DNA of 64,000 nt, from NCBI RefSeq assembly GCF_000789235.1, contig NZ_KN525716.1, positions 1,403,674 to 1,467,673 on the forward strand, in the 5' to 3' direction. The notes under the pieces are model-generated. The model was given only the letters and a program-made list of their open reading frames with translations. It searched no databases and was not told where the DNA came from. Source of the DNA: Wocania ichthyoenteri Th78. Lineage in GTDB: Bacteria > Bacteroidota > Bacteroidia > Flavobacteriales > Flavobacteriaceae. The position numbers and the translations under genes were made by a program. Of this stretch, positions 52,257 through 63,200 are shown piece after piece (the stretch's first letter is position 1; each line of letters starts with the position of its first letter).

Positions 52257-55200
52257 GTGAAAAAATTTATTATCTATACAATCTTAGGTTTTACACTTAT
52301 TAATTGCAATCAAAACAAATCCTATAGTAGTTTAAAAACGATAAAAAGTAAGTCTAATAATAGTTCTACGCTTTTTTCTTTAATTCCAAACGAAAAAACA
52401 ACTTTTACTTTTAAAAATAATGTAGAAGAAACTGGGAATTTGAATTTCTTAAATTTTGGTAACATTTATAATGGTGGTGGTGTTGCAACTGCAGATTTTA
52501 ACAATGATGATTTAGTAGATGTCTTTTTTATAGCCAATCAAAATTCAAACAAACTGTATTTAAATGAAGGTGATTTTAAATTTAAAGATATTACTGAAAC
52601 ATCTGGTTTAGCAGATGCTCAAGGTTGGTCAACAGGGGTTTCTGTTGTAGATATCAATAACGATGGTTGGCTCGATATTTACATATGTAAGTCAGGAACC
52701 AATAAAACAACCTTTAAAAAAGAAAACAAACTATATATCAACCAAAAAAATAATACGTTTATAGACAAGGCTGAAGAATGGAAAATAAACGACCCGGGTT
52801 TTAGTACACAATCGTACTTTTTCGATTTTGATAAAGATGGTGATTTAGACATGTATTTGGTAAACCACAGACCAGATTTTGAAAACACTGGACGGCTTAA
52901 TATGCGTATAGAAAGAGCTTATTCGAGGTTAAGCTCAGATATTTTATACAGAAACGATGGTACTTACTTTACCGAGATTACACACGAAGCAGGTATAGTT
53001 AATAAAGCTTTTGGGCTAAGTGCATCAATAGGCGATTTTAATAATGATGGTTGGCCAGATGTATATGTATGTAATGATTTTTTAACTCCAGACAAACTCT
53101 ATATAAATAATAAAAAAGGTAAATTTACTGACGAAATTTTAGATAGAATTAATCATACTTCTTTTAGTAGTATGGGATCAGACTATGCTGATTTAAACAA
53201 CGATTTACATCCAGATTTATTTGTATTAGAAATGGCTTCTGAAGATCATGTACGTAGCAAGCAAAACATGGCTACAATGAATACAAGCAATTTTAACAAC
53301 TTAGTTAAAAATGGTTACAATCATCAATACATGGTAAACACATTACAGCTAAATAGAGGCAACGGAAAATTTAGTGAAATAGCTCAAATAAGTGGTTTAG
53401 CTAAAACCGATTGGAGTTGGGCACCATTAATTGCCGATTTTGATAATGATGGACTAAAAGATATTTTTGTTTCTAATGGTATTCTAAAAGATATGGCTAA
53501 TCAAGATTTTAGAACCGAACTAAACAGAAGATTTTCAAGGGATAAACAACCCAGTTTTGAGGAAATAACAGCTTTACAACCCTCAACAAAACTTAGTAAT
53601 TATAGTTTTAAAAATGAAGGCAATCTTAGTTTTACTAAAAATCCTAAAAATTGGGGATTAAACGAAAAAACACAATCCAATGGTGCTGCTTATGCAGATT
53701 TTGATAACGATGGCGATTTAGATTTAGTTATAAATAATATAAACGATACACCACTACTCTATCAAAATAACGACACTAATAATTTTATTCAAATTAAATT
53801 AAATGGCGATGCAAAAAACAAATTTGCCATCGGTTCTAAAATAACCTTAACAGCAAATAATACAAAGCAATATCAAGAATTATATACCAGTAGAGGTTTT
53901 ATTTCATCTGTTCAAAATATCGTAAATTTTGGAATTAGCGATGCTATAATTATTGATGAAATTTTAATTGAATGGCCTAATCAAAAAATCACTAAACTTA
54001 CTAATGTTAAAACCAATCAAATCATTTCTGTAAATCAGGAAAGTGCTACTCCGCTCGAAAATAAAAAGATAGAACAACCAAAAACACTATTAAGAAGAAG
54101 TAATCCTTCTGAACAAGGCATTGTTTATAAGCATAGCGAAAATGAATTTGATGACTACAAAGAGCAAGTCTTACTACCACATAGCCAATCAACCAATGGT
54201 CCTTTTATTGATAAATCTGATGTGAATGGAGATGGTTTAGAAGATTTTTTTATTGGCGGCGCTAAAGACCAAAGTGGCGAATTATATATTCAAAATGAAA
54301 ATGGCAGCTTCATCAAACAAAGCACTAAAACCTGGCAAGAAGACAAACAATTTGAAGATTTAGGTGTGCTATTTTTAGATTTTGATAATGATAATGACAA
54401 CGACCTTTATGTGGTTAGTGGTGGTGCCGAATTTGAAGAAAACAGTAGTTTATATCAAGATAGAATTTATATAAACGATGGTAAAGGCAACTTTAGCAAA
54501 GGTAAAAATGTACTTCCTAAAATTAATTCCAGCGGGCAAGTTATTAAAGCTTCGGATATTGATAATGATGGTGATTTAGATTTATTTGTTGGAGGAAGAG
54601 TGCTACCAAACAAATATCCGTATGCGCCAGAATCCTATATATTAATAAACGAAAATGGTAAATTTTATAATAAAACGAAAACTATAGCACCAGCCATTAA
54701 AAATATTGGATTAGTAACTGATGCTATATTTTCAGATTACGACAATGATAATGATGAAGACTTAATTATTGTAGGTGAATGGATGCCAATAACCATATTT
54801 GAAAACAATAATGGAACGTTTAAACCAGTAGCAAACGATTCATTAAAAAACACCGAAGGTCTATGGTTTAGTATTGAAAGTGCAGACGTTGATGCTGATG
54901 GTGACATGGATTATTTTGTTGGTAATTTAGGATTAAACACAAAATATAAAGCCAGTACTAAAAAACCTTTTCATGTGTTTTGTGATGATTTTGATAATTC
55001 TGGAACTTATGATATTGTTTTAACCTCAAATTACAAAGGTTATTTAGTTCCCTCAAGAGGGAGAGAATGCTCTTCGCAACAAATGCCCTTTATTAAAGAT
55101 AAATTTCCCACGTTTAACGAATTTGCAGAAGCCACTCTTGAAGATATTTATGGCAAAGAGGCTTTAGATAAAGCACTTCATCTTAAAGCACATATGCTAA

Positions 55201-55565
55201 ATAGTGTGTTTTTAGAAAATGATGGCGGTGGTAACTTTAGTATTAAAAGTCTTCCTAAAATGCTACAAATTGCACCAATTATGGATTTTGAGTTTATTGA
55301 TATTAACAATGATAATCAAAAAGAAATTATAGCTATTGGCAACCATTACAATGCCGAAGTTGAAACCGTGCGTTACGATGCTTCATTAGGTAGTGTTTTA
55401 TCTTATAAAGACAAAAAATTTAAAATATTAGATATAGATAAAACTGGTTTTATAAATGTTGGCGACTCAAAAGACATCATTACAATAAACAGAAAAAATG
55501 GTACCATGTTGTTAATAACCAACAACGATGATAAAGTTAATTTGTTTAATATACAAAACGAATAA
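52257..55565 (+). CDS. VCBS/FG-GAP and ASPIC/UnbV repeat surface lipoprotein
   Basis: The start is taken at GTG 52257, giving a proper lipoprotein signal (KKFIIYTILGFTLINC, Cys17); an earlier ATG at 52182 would read through a terminator. The 1102-residue protein holds about fourteen calcium-type D-x-D-x-D-G loops (for example DFNNDGWPD, DFDNDGDLD, DIDNDGDLD) in two beta-propeller-like arrays, with an ASPIC/UnbV domain between them (TSRGFISSVQNIVNFGIS...IEWPNQKITKL). Such proteins are calcium-stabilised surface adhesin- or glycan-binding-like modules. It follows SusC/SusD and may be a third surface component of that uptake system. Confidence 0.88.
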   Translation: MKKFIIYTILGFTLINCNQNKSYSSLKTIKSKSNNSSTLFSLIPNEKTTFTFKNNVEETGNLNFLNFGNIYNGGGVATADFNNDDLVDVFFIANQNSNKLYLNEGDFKFKDITETSGLADAQGWSTGVSVVDINNDGWLDIYICKSGTNKTTFKKENKLYINQKNNTFIDKAEEWKINDPGFSTQSYFFDFDKDGDLDMYLVNHRPDFENTGRLNMRIERAYSRLSSDILYRNDGTYFTEITHEAGIVNKAFGLSASIGDFNNDGWPDVYVCNDFLTPDKLYINNKKGKFTDEILDRINHTSFSSMGSDYADLNNDLHPDLFVLEMASEDHVRSKQNMATMNTSNFNNLVKNGYNHQYMVNTLQLNRGNGKFSEIAQISGLAKTDWSWAPLIADFDNDGLKDIFVSNGILKDMANQDFRTELNRRFSRDKQPSFEEITALQPSTKLSNYSFKNEGNLSFTKNPKNWGLNEKTQSNGAAYADFDNDGDLDLVINNINDTPLLYQNNDTNNFIQIKLNGDAKNKFAIGSKITLTANNTKQYQELYTSRGFISSVQNIVNFGISDAIIIDEILIEWPNQKITKLTNVKTNQIISVNQESATPLENKKIEQPKTLLRRSNPSEQGIVYKHSENEFDDYKEQVLLPHSQSTNGPFIDKSDVNGDGLEDFFIGGAKDQSGELYIQNENGSFIKQSTKTWQEDKQFEDLGVLFLDFDNDNDNDLYVVSGGAEFEENSSLYQDRIYINDGKGNFSKGKNVLPKINSSGQVIKASDIDNDGDLDLFVGGRVLPNKYPYAPESYILINENGKFYNKTKTIAPAIKNIGLVTDAIFSDYDNDNDEDLIIVGEWMPITIFENNNGTFKPVANDSLKNTEGLWFSIESADVDADGDMDYFVGNLGLNTKYKASTKKPFHVFCDDFDNSGTYDIVLTSNYKGYLVPSRGRECSSQQMPFIKDKFPTFNEFAEATLEDIYGKEALDKALHLKAHMLNSVFLENDGGGNFSIKSLPKMLQIAPIMDFEFIDINNDNQKEIIAIGNHYNAEVETVRYDASLGSVLSYKDKKFKILDIDKTGFINVGDSKDIITINRKNGTMLLITNNDDKVNLFNIQNE

Positions 55566-55623
55566 GTTAAGATAAATACTAAAAAACACCTCCTATAAAA
55601 CAAAAAAACAAGCCTGCCTTACA

Positions 55624-56682
55624 ATGAAAAACATCATTTCAATCTTTAAAAATAAAATAAGGCTAACTATACCTCTAAAATATCATATTTTCTTTTGGCT
55701 TAGTTATTTTACGTTTAATGTAGTAAGATGGGGCAGTTATTTTAATGATTACACCTATTCATTAAAATCAAATTTAGTTGAATTCCCTATTCATATTATT
55801 ATAGTGTATTTTAATGTATACTATCTAATTCCAAAGTTTATTTTAACAAAAAAGTACTGGAAATATATAGGTTCCATTTTTGTGATATTAATTCTAGTTT
55901 ATTTTGTTAGATCTGGGTTAATTTATTTTCTCGTTTCTAAAACTTTATCTCCCGAACTTGGTAGAGAAGTGAAATTTATAGATGTAAATCATTTTATAGT
56001 TGTTGCACTAGGTGAACTTTATGCAGTTACTTTTGTAACAGCAATAAAATTACTAGTTGATTGGACTATTGAAAAAAGGAGAAATGAAGATTTAGCTCAG
56101 CTTCAAATGAGTACCGAGCTTAAATATTTAAGAACACAAATACAACCACATTTCTTTTTTAATACGTTAAATAATTTATACGCATTAACATTAAAAAAAT
56201 CAGATAATGCTCCACGATTGGTGCTAAAATTATCAGATATTATGCAATATATTTTATATGAGGTAGTCAGTTCTAAAGCAAATTTATTGCAAGAAATTAA
56301 TCATATAAATAATTTTATCGATATTGAAAGAATGCGATTTAAAGATCGAATTGAATTTGATATGGATATTACTGGAGAAATAGATAGCATTGAAGTTCCA
56401 CCATTGTTGTACCTTTCATTTGTAGAAAATTGCTTTAAACACGGACTTAATGGGAATGATAAAGTTAAAGTTAACATGAGTTTTAAAAGTCTAAACAATG
56501 GCTATTTAGAATTTAATGTAGCAAATAATTTTAACCCAAAAACCTCTGTAGAAGAAAATCATGGTATAGGAATAGTAAATGCTCAAAGAAGGTTACAATT
56601 ATTATTTTCCAATGATTTTATTCTTGAAACTAAAGTACAAGGAAATATTTATAATTTATTTTTAAAAATCCCTGTAAGATGA
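55624..56682 (+). CDS. LytS/YehU-type sensor histidine kinase
   Basis: The 352-residue kinase has four membrane helices (about 20-145), then the His_kinase domain with phospho-acceptor His176 in LRTQIQPHFFFNTLNNLYAL, and an ATP-binding domain with PPLLYLSFVENCFKHGL and GIGIVNAQRRLQLLF. No periplasmic sensor domain is visible, so sensing is probably within the membrane. The stop overlaps the LytTR regulator by four bases (ATGA), giving a tightly coupled two-component pair. Confidence 0.92.
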   Translation: MKNIISIFKNKIRLTIPLKYHIFFWLSYFTFNVVRWGSYFNDYTYSLKSNLVEFPIHIIIVYFNVYYLIPKFILTKKYWKYIGSIFVILILVYFVRSGLIYFLVSKTLSPELGREVKFIDVNHFIVVALGELYAVTFVTAIKLLVDWTIEKRRNEDLAQLQMSTELKYLRTQIQPHFFFNTLNNLYALTLKKSDNAPRLVLKLSDIMQYILYEVVSSKANLLQEINHINNFIDIERMRFKDRIEFDMDITGEIDSIEVPPLLYLSFVENCFKHGLNGNDKVKVNMSFKSLNNGYLEFNVANNFNPKTSVEENHGIGIVNAQRRLQLLFSNDFILETKVQGNIYNLFLKIPVR

Positions 56683-57401
56683 AAATTAAGTGTATCATTA
56701 TAGATGATGAACCTTTAGCAATAAGTGTTATAGAGAATCATTTAAAAAATTTCGATAATATTGAAGTTATTGAAACCTTTACTAGTCCATTAAAAGCTTT
56801 TGGTGTTTTACAGCAATTAAAAATTGACCTTGTTTTTCTAGATATTAATATGCCTCAAATGAGTGGTTTTACTTTTATTGACAACTTAAACATTAAGCCT
56901 TTAATAGTTATAACTACTGCATATAGAGAATATGCGGTAAAAAGTTTTGAATTAAATATATTAGACTATTTAGTAAAACCAATACCTTTTAATCGCTTTT
57001 TAAAAACAATAAATAAAATATACAAACAAATACACACCAACACTACTTCTGGGGATTCTAGTTTAAATCAAGAACCTCATATTTTTTTAAAAGTTGATAA
57101 AAAATTAATTAAAGTTAACCTTAATGATATTTTGTTTATTGAAAGTTTAAAAGATTATATTAAAATAGTAACATCTCTTGGCGATTATGTAGTACACAAA
57201 TCACTCACCTCCATTTCTGAAGAGTTACCACAATCAAATTTTATACGCGTACACAGATCGTACAATATTTCAATAAACAAAATTGCAGCTTTAGAAGGAA
57301 ATACCATAGAAATTGCAGGCAGAAGAATTCCCATTGGAAGGAACTATTTAAAGCAAACAAAAGAACGCATACTGAATATTAAAGAAGGGAACGAAAATTA
57401 A
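56679..57401 (+). CDS. LytTR-family response regulator
   Basis: The 240-residue protein has a receiver domain (IIIDDEPLA, phospho-acceptor Asp55 in LVFLDINMPQ, lysine in LDYLVKPI) and a C-terminal LytTR DNA-binding domain (IFLKVDKKLIKVNLNDILFIESLKDYIKIVTSLGDYVVHKSLTSISEELP and FIRVHRSYNISINKI). Its kinase partner is encoded just upstream with a 4-base overlap. It may control the SusC/SusD/VCBS genes before it or the acyltransferase after it; the target is not visible from sequence. Confidence 0.93.
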   Translation: MKIKCIIIDDEPLAISVIENHLKNFDNIEVIETFTSPLKAFGVLQQLKIDLVFLDINMPQMSGFTFIDNLNIKPLIVITTAYREYAVKSFELNILDYLVKPIPFNRFLKTINKIYKQIHTNTTSGDSSLNQEPHIFLKVDKKLIKVNLNDILFIESLKDYIKIVTSLGDYVVHKSLTSISEELPQSNFIRVHRSYNISINKIAALEGNTIEIAGRRIPIGRNYLKQTKERILNIKEGNEN

Positions 57402-57479
57402 TTTTTAGATGAAGCCACACCTTAATGTTTACTAAAACTATTTAGTTCATCTTTTTTAATCAACATAAAAATTTATAAA

Positions 57480-58577
57480 ATGAGTGCAAAGCAAAGAATT
57501 CAATCTGTAGACATACTTAGAGGGTTTACAATTGCTGCAATGATTTTAGTTAACACCCCAGGAACTTGGAGCAAAGTATATGCACCATTGCTTCACGCCA
57601 ATTGGCACGGACTAACACCAACAGATTTAGTTTTTCCGTTCTTCTTATTTATTGTAGGTATTTCAATTTCGTTTGCCTACAAAAACAAGCCAAAAAATTG
57701 GACTACCTATAAGAAAATTATTACTCGTAGTTTAAAGCTTATTGGTCTTGGATTGTTTTTAGCGTTATTTTTACCCTACTTCCCATTTATAAAAGATTTT
57801 GAAGCCTTAAGATTTCCTGGTGTATTACAAAGAATTGGTGTTGTGTTTTTAATTTCTGCAGTTTTATTTATGAACTGTAATTGGAAAACGTTGCTAGCTA
57901 TAGGCTTATCAATTTTAATTGCGTATTGGATACTCTTAGGCTTTATAACTTTACCCAATGGGATTTTACCAACTTTTGATAGAGCGCCAAACAATTGGGC
58001 TAACTATATAGATTTAAAAGTTTTAGGTAAACACATGTGGAAACAAGATTATGACCCTGAAGGTGTTTTAAGCACATTACCCGCCATTGTAACCAGTATT
58101 TCTGGAATTTTAGTTGGTAGAATACTTTCTAAAGATAATATTAACAAATTGACTTATTTACTAATAATCGCTATATCATTATTGGTTTGTGGTTATATTT
58201 TTAGTATTTGGTTCCCCATAAATAAAGCCATTTGGAGTAGTAGTTTTGTATTAGTAACTAGCGGATGGGCGACTTTAATTCTATCTATTATTTATTACCT
58301 AACCGATGTGTTAGATTGGAAATTTGGTAGTGTTTTTAAGTACGTTGGCTCTAATGCTATTACTATTTATTTTTTATCCAGTTTTATTTCTAAATGCTTT
58401 TATTTAATAAAAGTTAACCCTCAACAAAGTATCCATTCCTGGTTATACAATACTATTTATGTTCAACCTTTTTTAGCAGATAAATTATCATCCTTACTTT
58501 ATGCTTTAACTGTTGTAATGTTTTATTTAGTCCTGGGATATGTTCTCTTTAAGAAAAAGATATTTATTAAGGTTTAA
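57480..58577 (+). CDS. NagX/HGSNAT-like membrane acyltransferase (DUF5009)
   Basis: The 365-residue protein has about ten membrane helices and opens with RIQSVDILRGFTIAAMILVNTPGTW, then HANWHGLTPTDLVFPFFLFIVGISI, the signature of the heparan-alpha-glucosaminide N-acetyltransferase-like family including bacterial NagX. The histidine in HANWHG corresponds to the catalytic or substrate-binding region. Members move acetyl groups onto glucosamine ends across a membrane, or transport amino sugars. With nagB in the same window it supports amino-sugar use. It lies 78 bases after the LytTR gene. Confidence 0.87.
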   Translation: MSAKQRIQSVDILRGFTIAAMILVNTPGTWSKVYAPLLHANWHGLTPTDLVFPFFLFIVGISISFAYKNKPKNWTTYKKIITRSLKLIGLGLFLALFLPYFPFIKDFEALRFPGVLQRIGVVFLISAVLFMNCNWKTLLAIGLSILIAYWILLGFITLPNGILPTFDRAPNNWANYIDLKVLGKHMWKQDYDPEGVLSTLPAIVTSISGILVGRILSKDNINKLTYLLIIAISLLVCGYIFSIWFPINKAIWSSSFVLVTSGWATLILSIIYYLTDVLDWKFGSVFKYVGSNAITIYFLSSFISKCFYLIKVNPQQSIHSWLYNTIYVQPFLADKLSSLLYALTVVMFYLVLGYVLFKKKIFIKV

Positions 58578-58736
58578 ATTATTTTTTTACTTCTTAAAGC
58601 ATTTTTATATAATCACCATTAAACTTTATACATTTATTGGCAATAACTTTATAAGCTCACTGTTTTTTATAGTTACTATACTTTATAGTAATCTCAAAAA
58701 TATTACATATCCTTTTAAAAAGATATACTTTAAATA

Positions 58737-58770
58737 GAAACAGCGTTAATTTGTTAATTAACGCTGTTTC
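58737..58770. terminator. Bidirectional terminator between convergent genes
   Basis: GAAACAGCGTTAA (58737-58749) and TTAACGCTGTTTC (58758-58770) form a perfect 13-bp stem with an 8-base loop, between the NagX-like gene (ends 58577) and the SusD gene on the other strand (ends 58800). T tracts are short on both sides. Confidence 0.8.
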
Positions 58771-58799
58771 AAATGACTAACTATATATGAAAATAATTA

Positions 58800-60287
58800 C
58801 TATATAGGATTTTGATCCATTAATGGGTTAGCATCAATTTCATCTTGAGGTATTGGCCATGTCCATCTATTATCGCCAACAGGAACCTGCATAATACCAT
58901 TTGTATATGTTGAACTTTGGTTTGAACCAGTTCTATCCAACGGTAAGTTTAATCGTTTTAAATCATACCATCTAAAACCTTCGCCCCACAGTTCTACACG
59001 ACGCTGTACCATAATTTCATCTATTAATGCTTGTCCTGTATTAGTTGATAATGTATAAGCACTATCTCTAGTAATGACCATATCGTACAATGCTTGAGCA
59101 GCTAAACCATCTTGATTGCTTCTAGCTAAGGCTTCTGCTTCAATTAAATACATTTCGGCTGCACGCATTAAAGGAACATCTACACGGCTATCACTATTAC
59201 TTACTGCTATAAATTTTTGATTTGTATATGGGAATCTTTTATGGCTAGATAATAATGAAACTCCCGCAGGTAAATTTAAATGATCTCCAGTTGGATCCCA
59301 TAATGTCTTGCGTACATCTGTAGCAGAAATCATGTCATATAACAAATTGCTAATTGATCTAGGATTACCACGAATTGCTGATGAGCTAAAATTTCTTGAT
59401 ATATAAGCACCATAATTACCAAAACCTTCAGACTGATCTTCAACTATTTGGCTTGCCCACATAAACTCACTATTGTTCTCAGAAAATACTTGAAAACCAT
59501 TGGCATACGTACCTTCATCCATTAAAGTAAACCCTGCTCTAGCTTCAGCAGCTAATTGCGCAGCCATAGCCCAATTACCTTGTGTTAAAGCGACTCTTGC
59601 TTTTAGGCCTTTTGCAATATTTACATTAAAATGAGATTTGTTATTTCTAACATAACCATTTAATAAAACAATAGCATCATCTAAATCTTTATTAATTTGA
59701 GTATAAACTTCTTCAACTGTATTTCTCGCTATGGGGTCGATAGAGTTATCTAATTTAATTGGAACTCCTAATTGAGAATTTCCACCTCCTGGTTCGTATC
59801 TATCTCCCCATAATCGCACTAAATGGAAGTGACAAAACGCTCTATAAACTAGTGCTTGCCCTTTCACTCCATCTCTATCTTCTTGATCTCCAGTGGCATT
59901 ATCCACACCATTAATTAACACATTGGCATTTGCCATCCATTGATAAAACATACTCCAATTAGCAGTGTTATAAGCGTTGTCTGGTTCAGAATTTGGTCTC
60001 CATCTATAAGAATGCGTCCAATTACTTCTATTAAATACATGATCTTCTCCAGCTTCGTCTATATGCATATTAAAAGCGCCTATGCCTCCTCTACCTTGGC
60101 TCCCGTATCTTACATACAGGGCTCTATGTATTCCGTTTAATGCCGTTAAAGCATTATCTGTAGTTAAAACTGCTGCTGCAGATGATACTTGATCAGTAGG
60201 ATACGTATCTAAGTAGTCTTTTTCACAAGCTGTAAAACAAAAGGAAACAGCTAAAATTCCGATAAAAGAAATTATTATTTTTTTCAT
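58800..60287 (-). CDS. SusD/RagB-family nutrient-binding lipoprotein
   Basis: Starting at ATG 60285-60287 the protein is 495 residues with lipoprotein Cys21 (SFCFTAC). It has the classical SusD order: YLDTYPTDQVSSAAAV, TALNGIHRALYVRYGS, GQALVYRAFCHFHLVRLWGDRY, LKARVALTQGNWAMAAQLAAEA and the C-terminal VELWGEGFRWYDLKRLNLPLDR with DNRWTWPIPQDEIDANPLMDQNPI. It pairs with the SusC gene that ends ten bases upstream. No catalytic gene follows, so the substrate cannot be named. Confidence 0.94.
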   Translation of the reverse strand: MKKIIISFIGILAVSFCFTACEKDYLDTYPTDQVSSAAAVLTTDNALTALNGIHRALYVRYGSQGRGGIGAFNMHIDEAGEDHVFNRSNWTHSYRWRPNSEPDNAYNTANWSMFYQWMANANVLINGVDNATGDQEDRDGVKGQALVYRAFCHFHLVRLWGDRYEPGGGNSQLGVPIKLDNSIDPIARNTVEEVYTQINKDLDDAIVLLNGYVRNNKSHFNVNIAKGLKARVALTQGNWAMAAQLAAEARAGFTLMDEGTYANGFQVFSENNSEFMWASQIVEDQSEGFGNYGAYISRNFSSSAIRGNPRSISNLLYDMISATDVRKTLWDPTGDHLNLPAGVSLLSSHKRFPYTNQKFIAVSNSDSRVDVPLMRAAEMYLIEAEALARSNQDGLAAQALYDMVITRDSAYTLSTNTGQALIDEIMVQRRVELWGEGFRWYDLKRLNLPLDRTGSNQSSTYTNGIMQVPVGDNRWTWPIPQDEIDANPLMDQNPI

Positions 60288-60297
60288 TGCTTTTTTT

Positions 60298-63200
60298 TTA
60301 AAATTTAACATTTAATCCTAAAGAAACTATTCTAGATGGTGTATAAACATTTGATGTTGTTCCACTAAAATTCTGTTGTATATTCAAACCTTGTCTTGCA
60401 TTAATTGAAAATACATTTTCTGCACTTAAATACAGTTGCGCTGTATTTATTCCCATTGAACTTATAAAATTTGAAGGCAAATTATATGAAAAATTAATAC
60501 GTTTCATATTTAAATAAGAACCATCGACTAACCATCTATCAGATGTAGCATTAAAATTAGTAGTTTCTGATGCGTCTAATCTTGGTATATTTGTTATGTC
60601 TCCAGGTTGTTGCCAACGGTCAAGAATATCAACACTTTTTGCTGTTCCGTATCCTCCAGAGCTCATAATACTTTGGTAATTGTAATCTATACTTTCTCCT
60701 CCAATTTGGTAAGTAAGCAAAAAGCTTAAATTAAAGTTTTTATATCTAAACGAATTGTTAATAGCTCCTGTTAAATCTGGAATAGCTGTACCTGCATAAT
60801 GAAATGCTGCATTAGCTTGATTTGTTGTTAATGTATTTCCATCAATAACTCTTATATCTGAACCATTAGCATCAATAGCATCTTCGTTTGCTGTGTATAA
60901 TGCAGCTCCATCTGCAGGGTCTACACCGTACCAATCTTTTAACCAGTAATCATAAATTGAGCGACCAACCATTAATTTTTTTGATCCGTTTATAATTTCA
61001 TCTTGTGGTAATTTTGTAAACTCGTTTTTTATAGTTGTTGCATTTAAACCAATGTTCCAATTAAAATTTTCGTTTTTTACAACATCATAATCTAAACTTA
61101 CTTCAAAACCTCTATTGTATAAAGTACCAATATTTCTTGGAATGTCTTCACTACCACTAGATAATGGTAATGGTACATCAAAAAGTAAATTAGCAGATTC
61201 ACGATTATAGTACTCAACGGTTCCGTTTAATCTATTCCATAATCCAAATTCTATGGCTACATCATAACTCTCACTAGCTTCCCACTCCAATAAAGGTGCT
61301 TCAAGTGATGCTTGTAAAAACCCTGATTCGGACTGATTATTAAAATCTAAATCATACAATCCTTGGTAAGCATACCAACCAATTCCTGAGTTATTTCCTA
61401 ATTCTCCATATGATGCTCTAAGTTTTAATAAATTTATAGCTTCTATATTTTCAATAAAAGACTCTCTTTCTAACCTCCAAGCAGCACCTACGGACCAAAA
61501 TTCACCCCAACGAACATCTGATGCAAATTTTGAAGTCCCATCTGTTCTATAAGATGCACTCAAGAAATATTTACCATCATAATCATAATTAAATCGACCA
61601 AAGTAGCTTTCGTCTCTTAACAAATCTGTTGCAGACTCTAAATTAGTAGTGGTCACAAAGTTTATTAATTCGTTATTACCATCAGCAATTAACTGCATTC
61701 TACTACCAGTAAAGTTATTTACTTTTAGTTGTAAAGATTCATGTGCAGCTAATAATTTAAAATTATGATCACCGAATGATTTAGTGTAATTTAAAAGTTG
61801 ATTAAATCCTAAAGTTGTTCTTCTGTTATATCTTCTTGAAGCTCTACCTCCAGGCGCACCATCACCAACTAATTTATTCTCAAAATCTGTGGTATACCAG
61901 TGACGTTGATTCCAACTTGCATTAACAGTTAGCATTAAATCTTTAGTAAAATTAATATCAAAATAAGTTTTCCCGCTCACAGAGGTGATTTCGTCAATAT
62001 CATCATTATAATCAATTTCTGCCAGAATATGTCTTCCTCCACTTGCTCCACTGGGTCTATTATCATCTAAATCATAAAGGCGATTCCCGTTATCATCTAA
62101 TATAAAGTTACCAGCGGCATCATGTTGGTAAATAGGATAAATAGGTGCTACACCTCTTGCAAAACGCACAGGATTAACAAACGAGTTACTTTGTGTACTT
62201 CCCGTTTGAGCTTGATTTCCTGTAGATGTCGTAATAGCTATATTTAATCCAGTTTTAAGCCAATCATTAGCTTGATAATTTGCATTAATACGTCCTGAAA
62301 ATCTTTCAAAATCAGATTTTTTGATGTAACCTTCTTCATCTAAATATCCTAGCGATACATAAAAATCACTATCTTCTGTACCTCCCTGATAATTAATATC
62401 ATAATTGTGGCGTATTCCTACTCTGGTAATAGCATCAACCCAATCTACATCGTTATATAATAGTCTTGCATTTGGATTAATTTTCCCATCTATTCCTACA
62501 ATTTGATCATCAGCTACATTATATGGATTATTTAATAATTCTGTAATAATGTTAGACGATGCAAATGTATTGGCTGCAGTAACATCGGCTGCAGAATCTA
62601 CTCCAGGAACAGCTTGGCTATTTCTCATAGATTCCCACATAATCTCATAATATTTATCAGAACCTAAACGATCATACTCTTGTATGGCACGATCAACAAT
62701 ACTCGTTGATGCATTTAAAGTAAATTGTCCTTTTTTATTCTTACCCTTCTTTGTGGTAATAAGAACAACTCCATTTGCAGCCTTATTTCCATAAAGCGCC
62801 GTAGATGACGCATCCTTTAAAATGGTTAAGCTTTCAATATCTGCAGGATTAATTGAATTTATTGAAGCGTAAAACGGAATTCCATCTACAACATATAAAG
62901 GATCGCTATCCGCACTAAAAGAACCAAAACCTCTTATACGTATATCTTGTCCTTGACCTGGTTGCCCTCCAGCTGCTGTTACAGAAACTCCGGCTGAAGC
63001 GCCTTCAATTGCTGCAGAAACATTGGCTACAGTTATTTTTGAAAGTGCTTCGCTATTTAGTTGTGTAGCAGATCCTGTAAAATCTGCTTTCTTTGCGGTA
63101 CCATAAGCAACTACTATAACTTCGTCAAGTGCAGTATCAGCAGTCATTTTAACATTAATTTCATTTGATGTTCCAACTTGTACCTCTTGAGTAATCATAC

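Noticed and set aside
58540-58737. Plus-strand frame of 65 codons after the NagX-like gene
   Set aside because: It overlaps the end of a real gene in another frame, is very low in complexity (Phe, Ile, Lys, Tyr) and runs into the terminator.
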